Below are positions 9,261 to 19,581 of a stretch of DNA of 64,000 bases, in pieces. Each line of letters starts with the position of its first letter. Positions within the stretch are counted from its first letter, which is position 1. The DNA is from Candidatus Aminicenantota bacterium (lineage in GTDB: Bacteria > Acidobacteriota > Aminicenantia > Aminicenantales > Aminicenantaceae): the NCBI GenBank assembly GCA_014727835.1, contig WJMT01000039.1:34350-98349 (forward strand), read 5' to 3'. The position numbers and the translations under genes are program-made. Under the pieces are notes generated by a model that was not told where the DNA came from, made no database searches, and worked only from the letters and a program-made list of their open reading frames with translations.

Positions 9261-10496
9261 TTACTTTGATTTGTACTGGAAGTATCCTTCTCTGTGAAGA
9301 ACTCTGTAGTTTTGATCCTTGATTTTGACTTCTATGTTTTTGAACTGATTATCGGCAATGAAGTGAGTGGGGGTATAATACAGAAGGTAGCATTGATCTG
9401 CAATGTCTGAGGCATTCTTAAGTGCGGCATCCGGATTTTGAGAGCTGTTTACAATACCGCCTGTGGACTGAGACAGCTCTGTGAAAATTTGATACAGGTC
9501 TTCAGACTGCTCTCTCATATAGACCCCGGGTATGTTCTGCGGTGTCTTGTTGAAAAACAGGAGGTTCAGCATCACAGAAGAGTCAGCAAAGACCTGTTTC
9601 ATCCGATCGATATTGATATCTACATCCCGGTAATACACCTGGAAAAGGTCCTGAAGCTGGCCCAGCAGTGCGGGATTGTCTTGATTGTTGCTGACCAGCC
9701 GGTTCATGGTGGTGGAATCCAGCTCGGGACGGAATTCCCTCTGGTAAAAAAGAAATACGATTTTTTGTCCGGGAAGAGATTTCAAATGCGAGGCAAAGGC
9801 CATAAAGCTTTTCTCATCCACAATCCTCATGGTCTCCAATTTTTCAAGGGTTTCCCTATAGTTGGGAATCAATTGCTCTAAGGGAGAAACATTGCTGTCT
9901 GTGGTGGTGTCAATACTGGTCTGGTACATGGTCTGCTGTCCTCCGGTAGACGCAGATATAGAACTGACGATCCGTCTAAGGTCAACCAGTGCTGAGTTGT
10001 ATTCAGAAGAACCCATCTGCGTGTCTTTGCGGACCACTTGGATGATGTCCTTAACCAGGTCTTCCTTTGATTTGATTTCCATGGCTTTGGGGGAAAGTGA
10101 ATATTGTTTGACAGGAGTGAGGAGTATCACACTATCTCCGGAACGAAAAATGTTGTTGAAAAAATAAGCCATCCCCTCATTGATTCTGGGATTGTATTCA
10201 GTCATTTGGAAAAGGAAGCAGAACTGCCGGTTGAGAGTGGGCTGGACTTGTTTTTTGATATCCCGTCTGATGACCTTAGTTTTTTCGGTCAGATACAGTG
10301 CAGATATATTTTGTTTAACACCGTTTTCATAAAGCTCAAAATTATCCAAGGAAAGGTCATCCACAAATCGGCTTCCGTCAAACACTCTGACCGGGATTTC
10401 GATTTTGACTGAAGCGGGTTGTTTTGTTTCCTGATTAAACAAAATCCCTGCTGCAAAAAAAACAATCACCAAACATCCAAAAACTCTTTTTAACAT
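9261..10496 (-). CDS. Secreted VWA-related protein (TIGR03436-like)
   Basis: Signal peptide MLKRVFGCLVIVFFAAGILF; 'IPVRVFDGSRFVDDLSLDNFELYENGVKQNISALYL'; C-term 'CYLLYYTPTHFIADNQFKNIEVKIK..YRVLHREGYF'. Confidence 0.75.
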   Translation of the reverse strand: MLKRVFGCLVIVFFAAGILFNQETKQPASVKIEIPVRVFDGSRFVDDLSLDNFELYENGVKQNISALYLTEKTKVIRRDIKKQVQPTLNRQFCFLFQMTEYNPRINEGMAYFFNNIFRSGDSVILLTPVKQYSLSPKAMEIKSKEDLVKDIIQVVRKDTQMGSSEYNSALVDLRRIVSSISASTGGQQTMYQTSIDTTTDSNVSPLEQLIPNYRETLEKLETMRIVDEKSFMAFASHLKSLPGQKIVFLFYQREFRPELDSTTMNRLVSNNQDNPALLGQLQDLFQVYYRDVDINIDRMKQVFADSSVMLNLLFFNKTPQNIPGVYMREQSEDLYQIFTELSQSTGGIVNSSQNPDAALKNASDIADQCYLLYYTPTHFIADNQFKNIEVKIKDQNYRVLHREGYFQYKSK

Positions 10497-10729
10497 AGAA
10501 AGTCTCCCTTTTGAATTATATGACAAAGTGAAATCCTGTCAATTCTTTTTTTTGGGAAAAATACACTGCGTCCATTTTAAAATATGTTATTGCAATCTTC
10601 GTGCCAATAGATCCTTAGGCGGTCTGAAAGGGATGTGTGATCGAGCTTTGCCCTTTTTATGTGACATGTGTTCTTTTTCCGGGACAGAATAGAAAATGTG
10701 ACAGACTGAGTCTTACAGCAATGAAGCAG

Positions 10730-12967
10730 TTAAAAGAAATAGATGAACTTGGTGTAAATGGCCTGGTCATCTGAGCTCTGTTCCCCAAAATCAGCAAGCC
10801 CTTTCTGAAACACGAGATGAAGCGTTGCCTTAGGCGGTAAGATTTCCCACTGGTAGTTCAGATAAAGGTTGAATTTATTGACGGCAGAGTTGTGCTGGAA
10901 AAAGATCCGGAGGGTCCTGTTCTTGTCGATGTCATAGGTGCCTTCCAAAATATAGATCCGGGTACTGGTGTAACTCGGTGAGATGTCATACTTGTATTTG
11001 ATCCAGCTGGCCCGGACTCCCATATAGAACTTTTGAGAAATCACAAAGTCTTTGAAGGCTTCATAATACTCATATTTTTGCGCGAATAATTTGCCCATTC
11101 CCAGGGCAAGTGAGAAAGTGTTTCCTTTTCCTTTATAAAAACCGGAAGTGACTTTGGTGAGATAACTGTTGTATTCTTGGCTGCCCACATATATTTTGTA
11201 GGATTTTCCAATCACAGGATTGAGAAGATTGAACACATAGTCCGGGTCAAAAAGAGAAAGAGGCCCCACTGTTGACAGATATGAATTCCAGTTTTCATTG
11301 GATATCCGCCCTCCGGGAGTCACCACTCCCTTTGGAAAAAGAGCGTTCAATTTGTAGTCTCTAGTGTGGAAAACGGACAGTTTCCAGAAGTCACGGAAAT
11401 GAAAGGCAAGAGTTTGGTCAATCTGCCAGCTGCGAAGAATCCCTTCTGTACTCCAGTAAACATCATAGTAGGAATCATATTCAATGGTGTTGATTCCCAT
11501 GACCTTACAGGGAAATGATTTGCCCAGCCAAGCCTGGATTTCCTGACGGTCGTCATCCAATATGTATCCCACCTGGTTGGCATTCTCCCAATAATGCTTT
11601 TCGATCCGTCTCAAACCCAGATGGAAATAAAAAGAAGAAAGGTCCCAATGAAGTTTGACCATAGAAGCTGTGTTGTCCTCTGAAAATGATCCGTAACTGA
11701 GGGAAAACTGACCAGCTATGGTGATGGTTTCAAAGGGATTCCACTCCATATTTGCTGCAGCAGCTCCCGTGTTCTGATTATCCCAAAGTCTGTTGGATGC
11801 TGTGAGAGAGACATTGAAAGATCTCATCAGCTCAGCATTCAATTTGACAAAGGAATAGTTGGCGGTTGGGACTTGTTCCTTTTTTTGAGTTTGAGTGCTG
11901 ATTCCATAGACTTCCATTCCCCCTGCTTTGATATTGAATTTCATTCCTCCGTAAATATCACTGATGCGTCGGGGATAATAGAGTCTGAAATCCGGGTCAA
12001 ATGCTTTGGTGTCTTTAAAAAAGAATGGCCTTTTATCTGTCAAATAAAGTTCAAACATGGTGAGGTTGAGTTTTTCATCCACCGGCTCTGTAGTGGCAAA
12101 ATCAGGATTCAGGGTGACAGAACTGGAGAAGTTCTTATGAGGAGAATAGGCGGCATCGATTCCCGCGCTTTTTAATCCGGCCTTTTCTCCGGACACATAG
12201 CCAGGGAGGATATGGGTGCTGAAATGAAGGGATTTCCATCGAGCCAGAAGCTCAATGTTTTTGATGAGTTGAGGTTCATCTAGATTGAAAATGGGATCCA
12301 GTGGCCCAGACCAAAGCAGGGAATCTAATCTTGGGACTACTCGGGAAAAGCTCAATCCCAAAGTGTGGTCCACATCAGCTTCATATTTCAAGGGAATCAA
12401 ATCAATTGAAATCTCAGCACTCCATCCTTTATCCAATAAAGCGGTGCTGGCTTCCCACAACCCGTCCCAATTGGGATCGATCACAGATCCGTCTTTGGAA
12501 ACTTTGGCATCCAAATGAGCTCCCCTGAGGTTGGTGCCAAAAAAATAGTAATAATTGTCATCATGGATTGATTCAATAAGGATGTAAACCGAATCGTCGG
12601 TTCTGATGTCTGCATCTTTTATGGTCATCTCACCTCTGATAAAGCTGGGATTAGAGTCAAAACAGGAAAATCCGATATAGATATGAGAGGCGTCATAAAG
12701 GATTTTTACGGATGTCCTCACTTGAGAGGGATCAGACCTTCCGGGGTCCACATAAAGAAGACGGTTGGCTTCAGGTGCGCTTCTCCATACCGGTTCTTCC
12801 AGTTTTCCATCAAGGACCAAGGGTTCCAGAATTTTATAAACAGGACTGTCTTTTTGCTCTTCTGAATCAAGCACTTGGCCTTTCAGGGTCAAAGAAAAAA
12901 TAAAAATAAGGAGCAGAGAGACTGCAAAGTGTTTTTTTAAAAAGTTTGATTTGATATTTTGGAGCAT
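10730..12967 (-). CDS. CBM9-like domain + DUF5916 outer-membrane protein
   Basis: 'PLVLDGKLEEPVWRSAPEA', 'VKILYDASHIYIGFSCFDS', 'DVDHTLGLSFSRVVPRLD', 'TDKRPFFFKDTKAF', C-terminal aromatic end. Confidence 0.75.
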   Translation of the reverse strand: MLQNIKSNFLKKHFAVSLLLIFIFSLTLKGQVLDSEEQKDSPVYKILEPLVLDGKLEEPVWRSAPEANRLLYVDPGRSDPSQVRTSVKILYDASHIYIGFSCFDSNPSFIRGEMTIKDADIRTDDSVYILIESIHDDNYYYFFGTNLRGAHLDAKVSKDGSVIDPNWDGLWEASTALLDKGWSAEISIDLIPLKYEADVDHTLGLSFSRVVPRLDSLLWSGPLDPIFNLDEPQLIKNIELLARWKSLHFSTHILPGYVSGEKAGLKSAGIDAAYSPHKNFSSSVTLNPDFATTEPVDEKLNLTMFELYLTDKRPFFFKDTKAFDPDFRLYYPRRISDIYGGMKFNIKAGGMEVYGISTQTQKKEQVPTANYSFVKLNAELMRSFNVSLTASNRLWDNQNTGAAAANMEWNPFETITIAGQFSLSYGSFSEDNTASMVKLHWDLSSFYFHLGLRRIEKHYWENANQVGYILDDDRQEIQAWLGKSFPCKVMGINTIEYDSYYDVYWSTEGILRSWQIDQTLAFHFRDFWKLSVFHTRDYKLNALFPKGVVTPGGRISNENWNSYLSTVGPLSLFDPDYVFNLLNPVIGKSYKIYVGSQEYNSYLTKVTSGFYKGKGNTFSLALGMGKLFAQKYEYYEAFKDFVISQKFYMGVRASWIKYKYDISPSYTSTRIYILEGTYDIDKNRTLRIFFQHNSAVNKFNLYLNYQWEILPPKATLHLVFQKGLADFGEQSSDDQAIYTKFIYFF

Positions 12968-13014
12968 GAAAGAAACATTTTTATTTGTTTTGGAGGCGAT
13001 GTCAAGGAGATTGT

Positions 13015-13461
13015 TTAGAGAATGATTTCCTGCACATTCTGAAATTGACTGACCAGAGAATATTTGTCAACCGTGACCTGAACGAGAGCTGAATCCGGGG
13101 ATCGGATAAAGTCTTTTAAAGAGGGATGCTCATCTGTAAACATGTTTACAAACTTTTTGTTTTGGGATTTGGGAATTTCTTTGGCTTTTCCATAGACAGA
13201 TACTGCTGCAGCTGTTTGAAAATCTTCTGCCCTATTTGATCGGTTGTCCATAAGAAGAGAAACTCTCGGGTTTTCCTTTAAATGCTTGAATTTATGAGTG
13301 GAGCGATTGGTTACAAAAAAGATCCTTTTCAGATCAGGCGATGAGACAAAGGCAATAAGGCTGAGATGAGGGGCGTCTTTTGACTGAGTGGCCAGAACAG
13401 CCAGAGGTTGACCTGCGAATAGCTTACTTATTTCTTTTTTGGTTTTATCTTTTTTTTGCAA
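13015..13461 (-). CDS. Pyridoxamine 5'-phosphate oxidase-like FMN-binding protein
   Basis: 'PLAVLATQSKDAPHLSLIAFV', 'IFFVTNRSTHKFKHLKENPRVSLL'. Confidence 0.75.
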   Translation of the reverse strand: MQKKDKTKKEISKLFAGQPLAVLATQSKDAPHLSLIAFVSSPDLKRIFFVTNRSTHKFKHLKENPRVSLLMDNRSNRAEDFQTAAAVSVYGKAKEIPKSQNKKFVNMFTDEHPSLKDFIRSPDSALVQVTVDKYSLVSQFQNVQEIIL

Positions 13462-13563
13462 ACGGTTCTCCCTTTGTTTTTGAAAAATCTCTTACCATAT
13501 TCAATGCCATTTATTATAATAAATCAGGTTCGCTGTAAAAATCCAAAAAAAAGGAGATTGATT

Positions 13564-13737
13564 ATGACGGACAGCAATCAAGACAAATGCAGGAATATGG
13601 GAGGAGCCAGTCTTGTGGGCCCGATTTGGTTTATCGGATGGTTGTTCACAATTGGATTTGCCAATCTGACTTTTTGGAAAGCTGTTTTGGCCTTGATCAT
13701 CTGGCCGTTTTATTTGGGAAACACAGTCGGGATGTAG
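13564..13737 (+). CDS. Small membrane protein
   Basis: 57 aa from ATG 13564 preceded by aaaggaga; two hydrophobic segments. Confidence 0.5.
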   Translation: MTDSNQDKCRNMGGASLVGPIWFIGWLFTIGFANLTFWKAVLALIIWPFYLGNTVGM

Positions 13738-13816
13738 TGCTGCCTTCCTGTTTTATTCTGTCTTAAAGAGAGATAGAATGTGTTTCAACCGGACATCCCT
13801 TAAAAACAATATGAAT

Positions 13817-14038
13817 TCAAATCAAAGCAAGGACAACAATCAGTCCAATGACAGCGAAAATGATTCCTACAATGAGAAGAATATCCTGCCCTGTTAAATC
13901 TCCTGCCCCTGCATCAGAAGCTGTGACCACATCATCCATGTCCTCCAGTTCTTGAACCGTTGCGGTTGTTGCGGTGGCAACCTGTACGGAAAACAACACA
14001 AGAAGAATCGCAATCAATACTTTGGAATGTTTTTTCAT
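13817..14038 (-). CDS. Small signal-peptide-bearing membrane peptide (PA2779-like architecture)
   Basis: 73 aa: N-term signal, acidic linker 'ELEDMDDVVTASDAGAGDLTG', C-terminal TM; 6 bp after upstream C39-like peptidase gene. Confidence 0.5.
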   Translation of the reverse strand: MKKHSKVLIAILLVLFSVQVATATTATVQELEDMDDVVTASDAGAGDLTGQDILLIVGIIFAVIGLIVVLALI

Positions 14039-14044
14039 TTCTTT

Positions 14045-15034
14045 TTATCTCCTCTTTTTTTTATGGGATTTGATATAATTATCTCTGACCACGATATAGT
14101 GGTTTCTGATGAATTCTTCTTCAGGCGCGATTTTCAATGCTTGACTCAATATATTCAGGGACTCCTCAAGTTTCCCCATTTTATAATATGTCAGACCTAA
14201 AACGTCAAGGGAAAATGCATTATTTTTATCCAACAAAAGAGCTTTTTTGGCAAGTTGAAGTGCTTTTTTTGGATTGTCCATCCGGATATAAGTCATGGCT
14301 GTGCTGTAAACCGGGTAAGGTTCTTTGGGGTTTTCTTGGTGAGCTGCTTCCCAGAAAGGCAGGGACTTTTCATATTCAGTTTTTCTGTAATGTGAGGTGG
14401 CCAGGTTTATATAAGTGAGATATTTTGATTCAAGCTCTAAGGAGGGGAATTCAATATCATTCGGAATCACCGCCAGTGTCCATTTATTTTTGTTGACATC
14501 CTCATCCCAGGACCACAGGTCATTGAATGTTTCATACTCTGCCGCAAATTTTTCTCCGAGTAAGGGATCATGAAAAATGATTTGGCTGCTGTTTTCATCA
14601 AAGCCAATCACAACCCTGTAATGTCCTTTGTTGATTTGTTTGACCGGTTTGTGGAGGACAATCAAGGGGATATCCATTTTAATGATCTTTTTCAGCAATG
14701 AAACATCACCGTTGAAGGAATAACTCATCATATCAACAGATCTTGGATAGAAAACCATTTCAGAGTTATAAGCCATTTTATTCTTGAAATCGTGCATCCC
14801 TGCTGCAATCTGTGTTTGGCTCTGTTTTTGATCTTTCCAGTAACTCAAGACCATTGCCATGGCTGCAGGGCCGCAAAAATTTTTCTTTTTCCATTTCTGA
14901 AAAGGAACTGTTTCTAAGAGATATCCTTTCTCAGGCTCAGCCTTTTTATATCTTGAGATTTGTTTTCCTGATAAGTTTATAAAAAGACCCGGGATGAGAA
15001 TTAATGAGATCAAGATCTTTTTGTGCGGTTTCAT
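14045..15034 (-). CDS. C39-like papain-fold peptidase with TPR repeats (PA2778-like)
   Basis: 'KKNFCGPAAMAMVLSYWKDQKQSQTQIA' (C39-type Cys), 'GHYRVVIGFDENSSQIIFHDPLLGE' (His region), C-terminal TPRs. Confidence 0.7.
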   Translation of the reverse strand: MKPHKKILISLILIPGLFINLSGKQISRYKKAEPEKGYLLETVPFQKWKKKNFCGPAAMAMVLSYWKDQKQSQTQIAAGMHDFKNKMAYNSEMVFYPRSVDMMSYSFNGDVSLLKKIIKMDIPLIVLHKPVKQINKGHYRVVIGFDENSSQIIFHDPLLGEKFAAEYETFNDLWSWDEDVNKNKWTLAVIPNDIEFPSLELESKYLTYINLATSHYRKTEYEKSLPFWEAAHQENPKEPYPVYSTAMTYIRMDNPKKALQLAKKALLLDKNNAFSLDVLGLTYYKMGKLEESLNILSQALKIAPEEEFIRNHYIVVRDNYIKSHKKKRR

Positions 15035-15099
15035 AATTTTGTTTATTTTTTACCTGAAATGTGAGAAGCTGTCAAGGATTGGAATACTGAAGAAAAGAA

Positions 15100-15900
15100 A
15101 TGTTCTCATTTAGAAATCAGAATGACGGATTTATAAACGCCTCCTGCATTTGGATTTGGCTTCCTCTGGTTTTGATGTTTGGGCTGGCCGGAGTGATTCT
15201 GCTGACCCGTTCAAATAAAGAAATATTTCTTCTTGTCAACCAGGTTTCCCAAATAACCGGAGATCGATTATGGGCTGTGCTGACCTTTTTTTCAGATGGC
15301 CTGGTGTCTTTTGTCATCCTGCTTCCCTTTATTCATCAAAAACCCCACCTGGTTTGGTCTGTGTTGGTGGCTGCTGTTCTGTTTACTCTATTTGGACAGG
15401 GAATCAAACACATTACCCAGGTTCTTCGTCCTCCTCAAATCTTTTCTCCGGACAGCTTTCATCTGATCGGTCCTGACTGGGGCCACAATTCTTTTCCTTC
15501 AGGGCATGCATCCATGGTGTTTAATCTGGCCGGAGTTTTTTCCTTAACCGTGAAAAAAAATTGGATTCGGTTTTTACTCATTGGTTTGGCATCTGTGATT
15601 GCTGTTTCCCGCATTGTGGTGGGTGTTCATTGGCCTGTTGATATTTTGGTTGGTGCTGCTATTGGATGGATCACTGTTTGGATTGGGCTAAAGGTGTCAG
15701 CAAAAACAACATGGGGATGGAACAGATCGGGCCGGAAAATTTTAGGCGCAGTTCTGTTGGTCGGGTGTGTCCTTCTCTTTTTTGTGGATTACACCGGGCA
15801 TGAAAATATCATGGGTTTTCAGCGCCTGATCGCTGTTGTTTTTCTGCTGGCCGGAGGGCATGAGTATCTGAAAACTTTTGGCTGGAAAGGGGTGTTGTGA
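15100..15900 (+). CDS. PAP2 superfamily phosphatase (membrane)
   Basis: Motifs 'KHITQVLRPPQ', 'SFPSGHASM', 'SRIVVGVHWPVDI'. Confidence 0.85.
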   Translation: MFSFRNQNDGFINASCIWIWLPLVLMFGLAGVILLTRSNKEIFLLVNQVSQITGDRLWAVLTFFSDGLVSFVILLPFIHQKPHLVWSVLVAAVLFTLFGQGIKHITQVLRPPQIFSPDSFHLIGPDWGHNSFPSGHASMVFNLAGVFSLTVKKNWIRFLLIGLASVIAVSRIVVGVHWPVDILVGAAIGWITVWIGLKVSAKTTWGWNRSGRKILGAVLLVGCVLLFFVDYTGHENIMGFQRLIAVVFLLAGGHEYLKTFGWKGVL

Positions 15901-15921
15901 ATATCAAGGATCCGGCCTTGT

Positions 15922-17439
15922 TTATGTAATGAATAGGTCTTTACTGGCAAAATGAGGTTCGCTGGTCACATTGATTCCGAGTCTTTTCAAACCAGCTTCA
16001 TCACCCGGTGTGGGGATGTGGGTGATATGCATCTCAGTGTCATGGAGTTGACCGAGCTGTTCCACAGCATGGGCTGCTGCGGGATTGACAGTGGAACTCA
16101 CACTCAGTGCGATCAATGTTTCGCCCAAGTCCAGACTGGGATTTCTTCTGTTTAAAATTTTCTCTTTCAGGTCACTGATGGAATCCATGATATTGCTGTT
16201 CAGCAGATGCATTTGATCAGGGATCCCCGCCAGTTTTTTGACTGCATTCAAGATCAAACTGGAGGAGGCATGCATCAGAGGAGAGTTTTGTCCCTTAATG
16301 ATGGTTCCGTCATTCAGTTCAATAGCCGCTCCGCAGTAGATTCCATCACGTCCCTTGTTTTCATTTTTGGCGTCCTCAGCAGCTTCAAAGGCTGGTTTGA
16401 CTACTTTCCTGTCCATAGGGCTCACATTCACTTCTTCCATCAAAAGCTTAACCCGAGTCACTGCATCTTTTTTGGTGAATCCCATGGCATATTCACATTG
16501 ATACCGAAAGCTTCTCCTGATGATTTCCTGAACAGCAGCATCTCTGACTGCACTGTCATCTGTGATGGCAAATCCAGATCTGTTCACTCCCATATCTGTA
16601 GGCGACTGATACACAGAATCTTTTCCAGTGATGTGTTCTAAGATCCTTTTCAGTACAGGAAACGCTTCCACATCCCGGTTGTAATTGACGGCTTCTTCCC
16701 CATAAGCTTCCAGATGAAATGAGTCGATCATATTGAAATCGCTGATATCTGCTGTCGCAGCTTCATAAGCCAAATTAACAGGATGTTTGAGAGGTAAATT
16801 CCATATAGGAAATGTTTCAAATTTTGCATATGTGGATTGAAAGCCCTTTTTGTAATCGTGGTAGAGCTGAGACAGGCAGGTCGCCATTTTGCCGCTCCCT
16901 GGCCCGGGTGCAGCCACCACCACAATGGGCCTGTTGGTTTCAATGTAAGGAGCGGATCCAAATCCCTTATCGCTGGCAATGATGTCAATGTTGGTGGGAT
17001 ATCCTGGGATCTCATGATGGGTGTAGGTTTGAATCCCACGGCGCTTAAGCCGGTTTCTGAACTGCTGAACCACGGGTTGGTGATTGAATCTGGTGATCAC
17101 CACGGCTAACACATTCAGCCCCCATTTGCGGAGGTCATCGATCAGTCTTAATGTATCCACATCATAGGTGATTCCAAAGTCAGCTCTGATTTTTTTTTGT
17201 TCAATATCTCCGGAATAGACACACAAGACAATATCGGTTTTGTCCTTAAGGTTTTGGAGGAGTCGGATTTTGGCATTGGGATCAAATCCTGGAAGGACCC
17301 TAGCCGCATGATAATCAAACACCAGTTTGCCGCCAAATTCCAAATACAGCTTTCCTCCGGAATTCTCAGCTCTAGAGAGGATGTGTCTGCTCTGTTCCTG
17401 CAGATATTTCTCGCTGTCAAATCCTTTTTTTTGGGGCAT
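15922..17439 (-). CDS. DUF1846 / UPF0371 family protein
   Basis: 'GFDSEKYLQEQSRHILSRAENSGGKLYLEFGGKLVFDYHAARVLPGFDPNAKIRLL', 'VVVAAPGPGSGKMATCLSQLYHD'. Confidence 0.85.
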   Translation of the reverse strand: MPQKKGFDSEKYLQEQSRHILSRAENSGGKLYLEFGGKLVFDYHAARVLPGFDPNAKIRLLQNLKDKTDIVLCVYSGDIEQKKIRADFGITYDVDTLRLIDDLRKWGLNVLAVVITRFNHQPVVQQFRNRLKRRGIQTYTHHEIPGYPTNIDIIASDKGFGSAPYIETNRPIVVVAAPGPGSGKMATCLSQLYHDYKKGFQSTYAKFETFPIWNLPLKHPVNLAYEAATADISDFNMIDSFHLEAYGEEAVNYNRDVEAFPVLKRILEHITGKDSVYQSPTDMGVNRSGFAITDDSAVRDAAVQEIIRRSFRYQCEYAMGFTKKDAVTRVKLLMEEVNVSPMDRKVVKPAFEAAEDAKNENKGRDGIYCGAAIELNDGTIIKGQNSPLMHASSSLILNAVKKLAGIPDQMHLLNSNIMDSISDLKEKILNRRNPSLDLGETLIALSVSSTVNPAAAHAVEQLGQLHDTEMHITHIPTPGDEAGLKRLGINVTSEPHFASKDLFIT

Positions 17440-17496
17440 AGTTGAGGATGATTCTATTTGTTTTGTCTTGATTTTTCAAGAATATCTTTGAATGTT

Positions 17497-18771
17497 TTAT
17501 CGGTTTCCGAACCTGGGATTTACAATGTTGTTATAAATGGAGCCGAATCTATAGCTTAACCGGAGATTGAGGCTGAAGTCATAAGAGGTGGCCAAGCGTT
17601 TCAGCTCCAGAAGGATCTCTTCTTTGGATGCGCCTTCTTTGGGAAGAGAAAGCTGATCTCTGATCCGGGTGTATTCTCCGTCTATGCCAAAAGAAAAACC
17701 TTTGAAAACTCTCACTGAGATACCGGCTTCAAATTGAAGGTTGTTTTTACTGAAGTCATGAAGATAATTGGAGCCTTCCAAGCGCATCCCTGCTGATCCC
17801 CAGGGCTCTTTGATCTCTAAAGATACGTTTAAGCTTTGCTGGAACAGATTCTCTTTTGTTTTGTCGAAAATAGTGATCTCGTCATATTTGCGGTAAGAGA
17901 ATTGCAGACGGTACTGGATGCGGAGTTCCCTTCGGGTGGATTGATCATAAGGAAATATATTGTATTCCACGGCAGGGCCAATGGTGGCAAAAAGATTGGC
18001 ATTATCATAAGTGGATGAATAAAGGTGAACATAACCCCCGGCGGACCAATGGTCATTGATGCTCAAAACCAGCTGTGAGAAAACCATTTTCCGGTCTCTC
18101 TGACTGATCACCTTTTCGGTCTCGCTGATTTCATATTTTCTTCTTCTGTAATTTGTATTGGCCCAAAAGCGGAATTTGGAAGCTTCTGTGGTCCGGTTTG
18201 CTGAAAGGGAGAACGAATACCTGTATTGTTGGGATAGGTCTTCTAGGTCCATATTGCCGCTGAGACTGAAATAGAAGACCCAGTGGTCCCATTTGTCTGA
18301 GGTCACAGGAGGTGTCTTTTCAGCTTCAATTTTTTCATAAGAAACCGTGATAAATTCAGAGAGAGGAGTGTCAGAAACGTAAGGGATGAGACCCTGTTTC
18401 AACATATTGACAAAACCTTCTCTCACTTGAGCTTCTGTGTCAGTGGAGCGGGAAAAATAGGTCAGGGTGGAGTCACGGCCCTGGTAATCCTTAAGCCCGA
18501 TAAAGCTCAGAGTGTATTCATTGCCTCCGCTTCCAGTAGTCTGTCGGGTGATGAGAACATGGACATCTGCGTTCTGTCGGTCCCGCATGTAGTTGACAAA
18601 GGTGATTTCAGTTTTGATGTAGTCCATGTCACAGATGCGCCTGCTGCAGTCAATGAACACATTGGGTGCTGTGCTCCTAAAATCTTCTTGTTGTGCTTTA
18701 AGGGGCAGATGAAATAGCGTTATCAAACACAAGAGCCCCAGAATCAATCCGAGATTTCTGTTTGTTTTCAT
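17497..18771 (-). CDS. Putative outer-membrane beta-barrel protein, paralog of 32464-33759
   Basis: Signal peptide; 'VFIDCSRRICDMDYIKTEITFVNYMRDRQNADVHVLITRQTTGSGGNEYTLSFIG'; C-term 'LRLSYRFGSIYNNIVNPRFGNR' shared with paralog. Confidence 0.6.
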   Translation of the reverse strand: MKTNRNLGLILGLLCLITLFHLPLKAQQEDFRSTAPNVFIDCSRRICDMDYIKTEITFVNYMRDRQNADVHVLITRQTTGSGGNEYTLSFIGLKDYQGRDSTLTYFSRSTDTEAQVREGFVNMLKQGLIPYVSDTPLSEFITVSYEKIEAEKTPPVTSDKWDHWVFYFSLSGNMDLEDLSQQYRYSFSLSANRTTEASKFRFWANTNYRRRKYEISETEKVISQRDRKMVFSQLVLSINDHWSAGGYVHLYSSTYDNANLFATIGPAVEYNIFPYDQSTRRELRIQYRLQFSYRKYDEITIFDKTKENLFQQSLNVSLEIKEPWGSAGMRLEGSNYLHDFSKNNLQFEAGISVRVFKGFSFGIDGEYTRIRDQLSLPKEGASKEEILLELKRLATSYDFSLNLRLSYRFGSIYNNIVNPRFGNR

Positions 18772-18821
18772 TTTTCTTTCTCCACTATCTGATATGAATG
18801 GGAATTCAGGAATAAAAAGTC

Positions 18822-19523
18822 TTATTTTGTTCGAATGAAAACCTGAGACCAGGGCATGATATTGATCTCTGATCTCCTGGCGATCTGTGGGCCTCGAATG
18901 TATTGTTTGTAAAGCCAGGTATGCATGACCAGGATGCGGATCAGACTTTCCTTAGGAAGCTTTTCTTCTGAAATTTCAATTTTCTGATCTTTATAGTTGT
19001 TTTTTTGGAGGATCGAGTTGCCGGTTTTGAAGTTGTAAGCATCCACTTCTACAGGTCCCGGGCAGCTGCGAAAGTTCCAGGATATTGTGAGGGGCTGAGT
19101 AGGTTCAATGAGTGAAGGTCTTGGGGTTTTGATCACCAGCCAGTCTGGAACAGGATATGTTTGCTCCAGTTCAATCCCGTCAGGTATGGCGATGTGGAGG
19201 GCGATCTCTTCTGAGAGCTTCTCTTTGGAGACGTCGATTCGCTTTCTATAGGTTTTGTCCTTAAACTCCAGGATTTCATGGTTCACTTTAACTGTAGCAT
19301 TATCAATGATGCTTCCGCAGAGGGAATCCTTTCTCAGTTCGATATAGCACCGGATTTCAACATGGTCAAGGTCATTGTTGTAGTCATAACGGGAAAGACT
19401 GAATGTGGGATAGATTGTGGCCCGGATGTAATATTTGTTCTGAATTTCTTCGTCTTGTGCAGCCATGAATAGACCTGATATTCCTATTCCGATAATCAGC
19501 AAAAATACAAAGCATTTCCTCAT
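18822..19523 (-). CDS. Hypothetical secreted protein
   Basis: 233 aa with N-terminal signal peptide. Confidence 0.45.
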   Translation of the reverse strand: MRKCFVFLLIIGIGISGLFMAAQDEEIQNKYYIRATIYPTFSLSRYDYNNDLDHVEIRCYIELRKDSLCGSIIDNATVKVNHEILEFKDKTYRKRIDVSKEKLSEEIALHIAIPDGIELEQTYPVPDWLVIKTPRPSLIEPTQPLTISWNFRSCPGPVEVDAYNFKTGNSILQKNNYKDQKIEISEEKLPKESLIRILVMHTWLYKQYIRGPQIARRSEINIMPWSQVFIRTK

Positions 19524-19581
19524 AAATCCCTCCTCTGTTTCTCCAAAATCATTATAACACAGTCCTGCACCATAAAGAACC

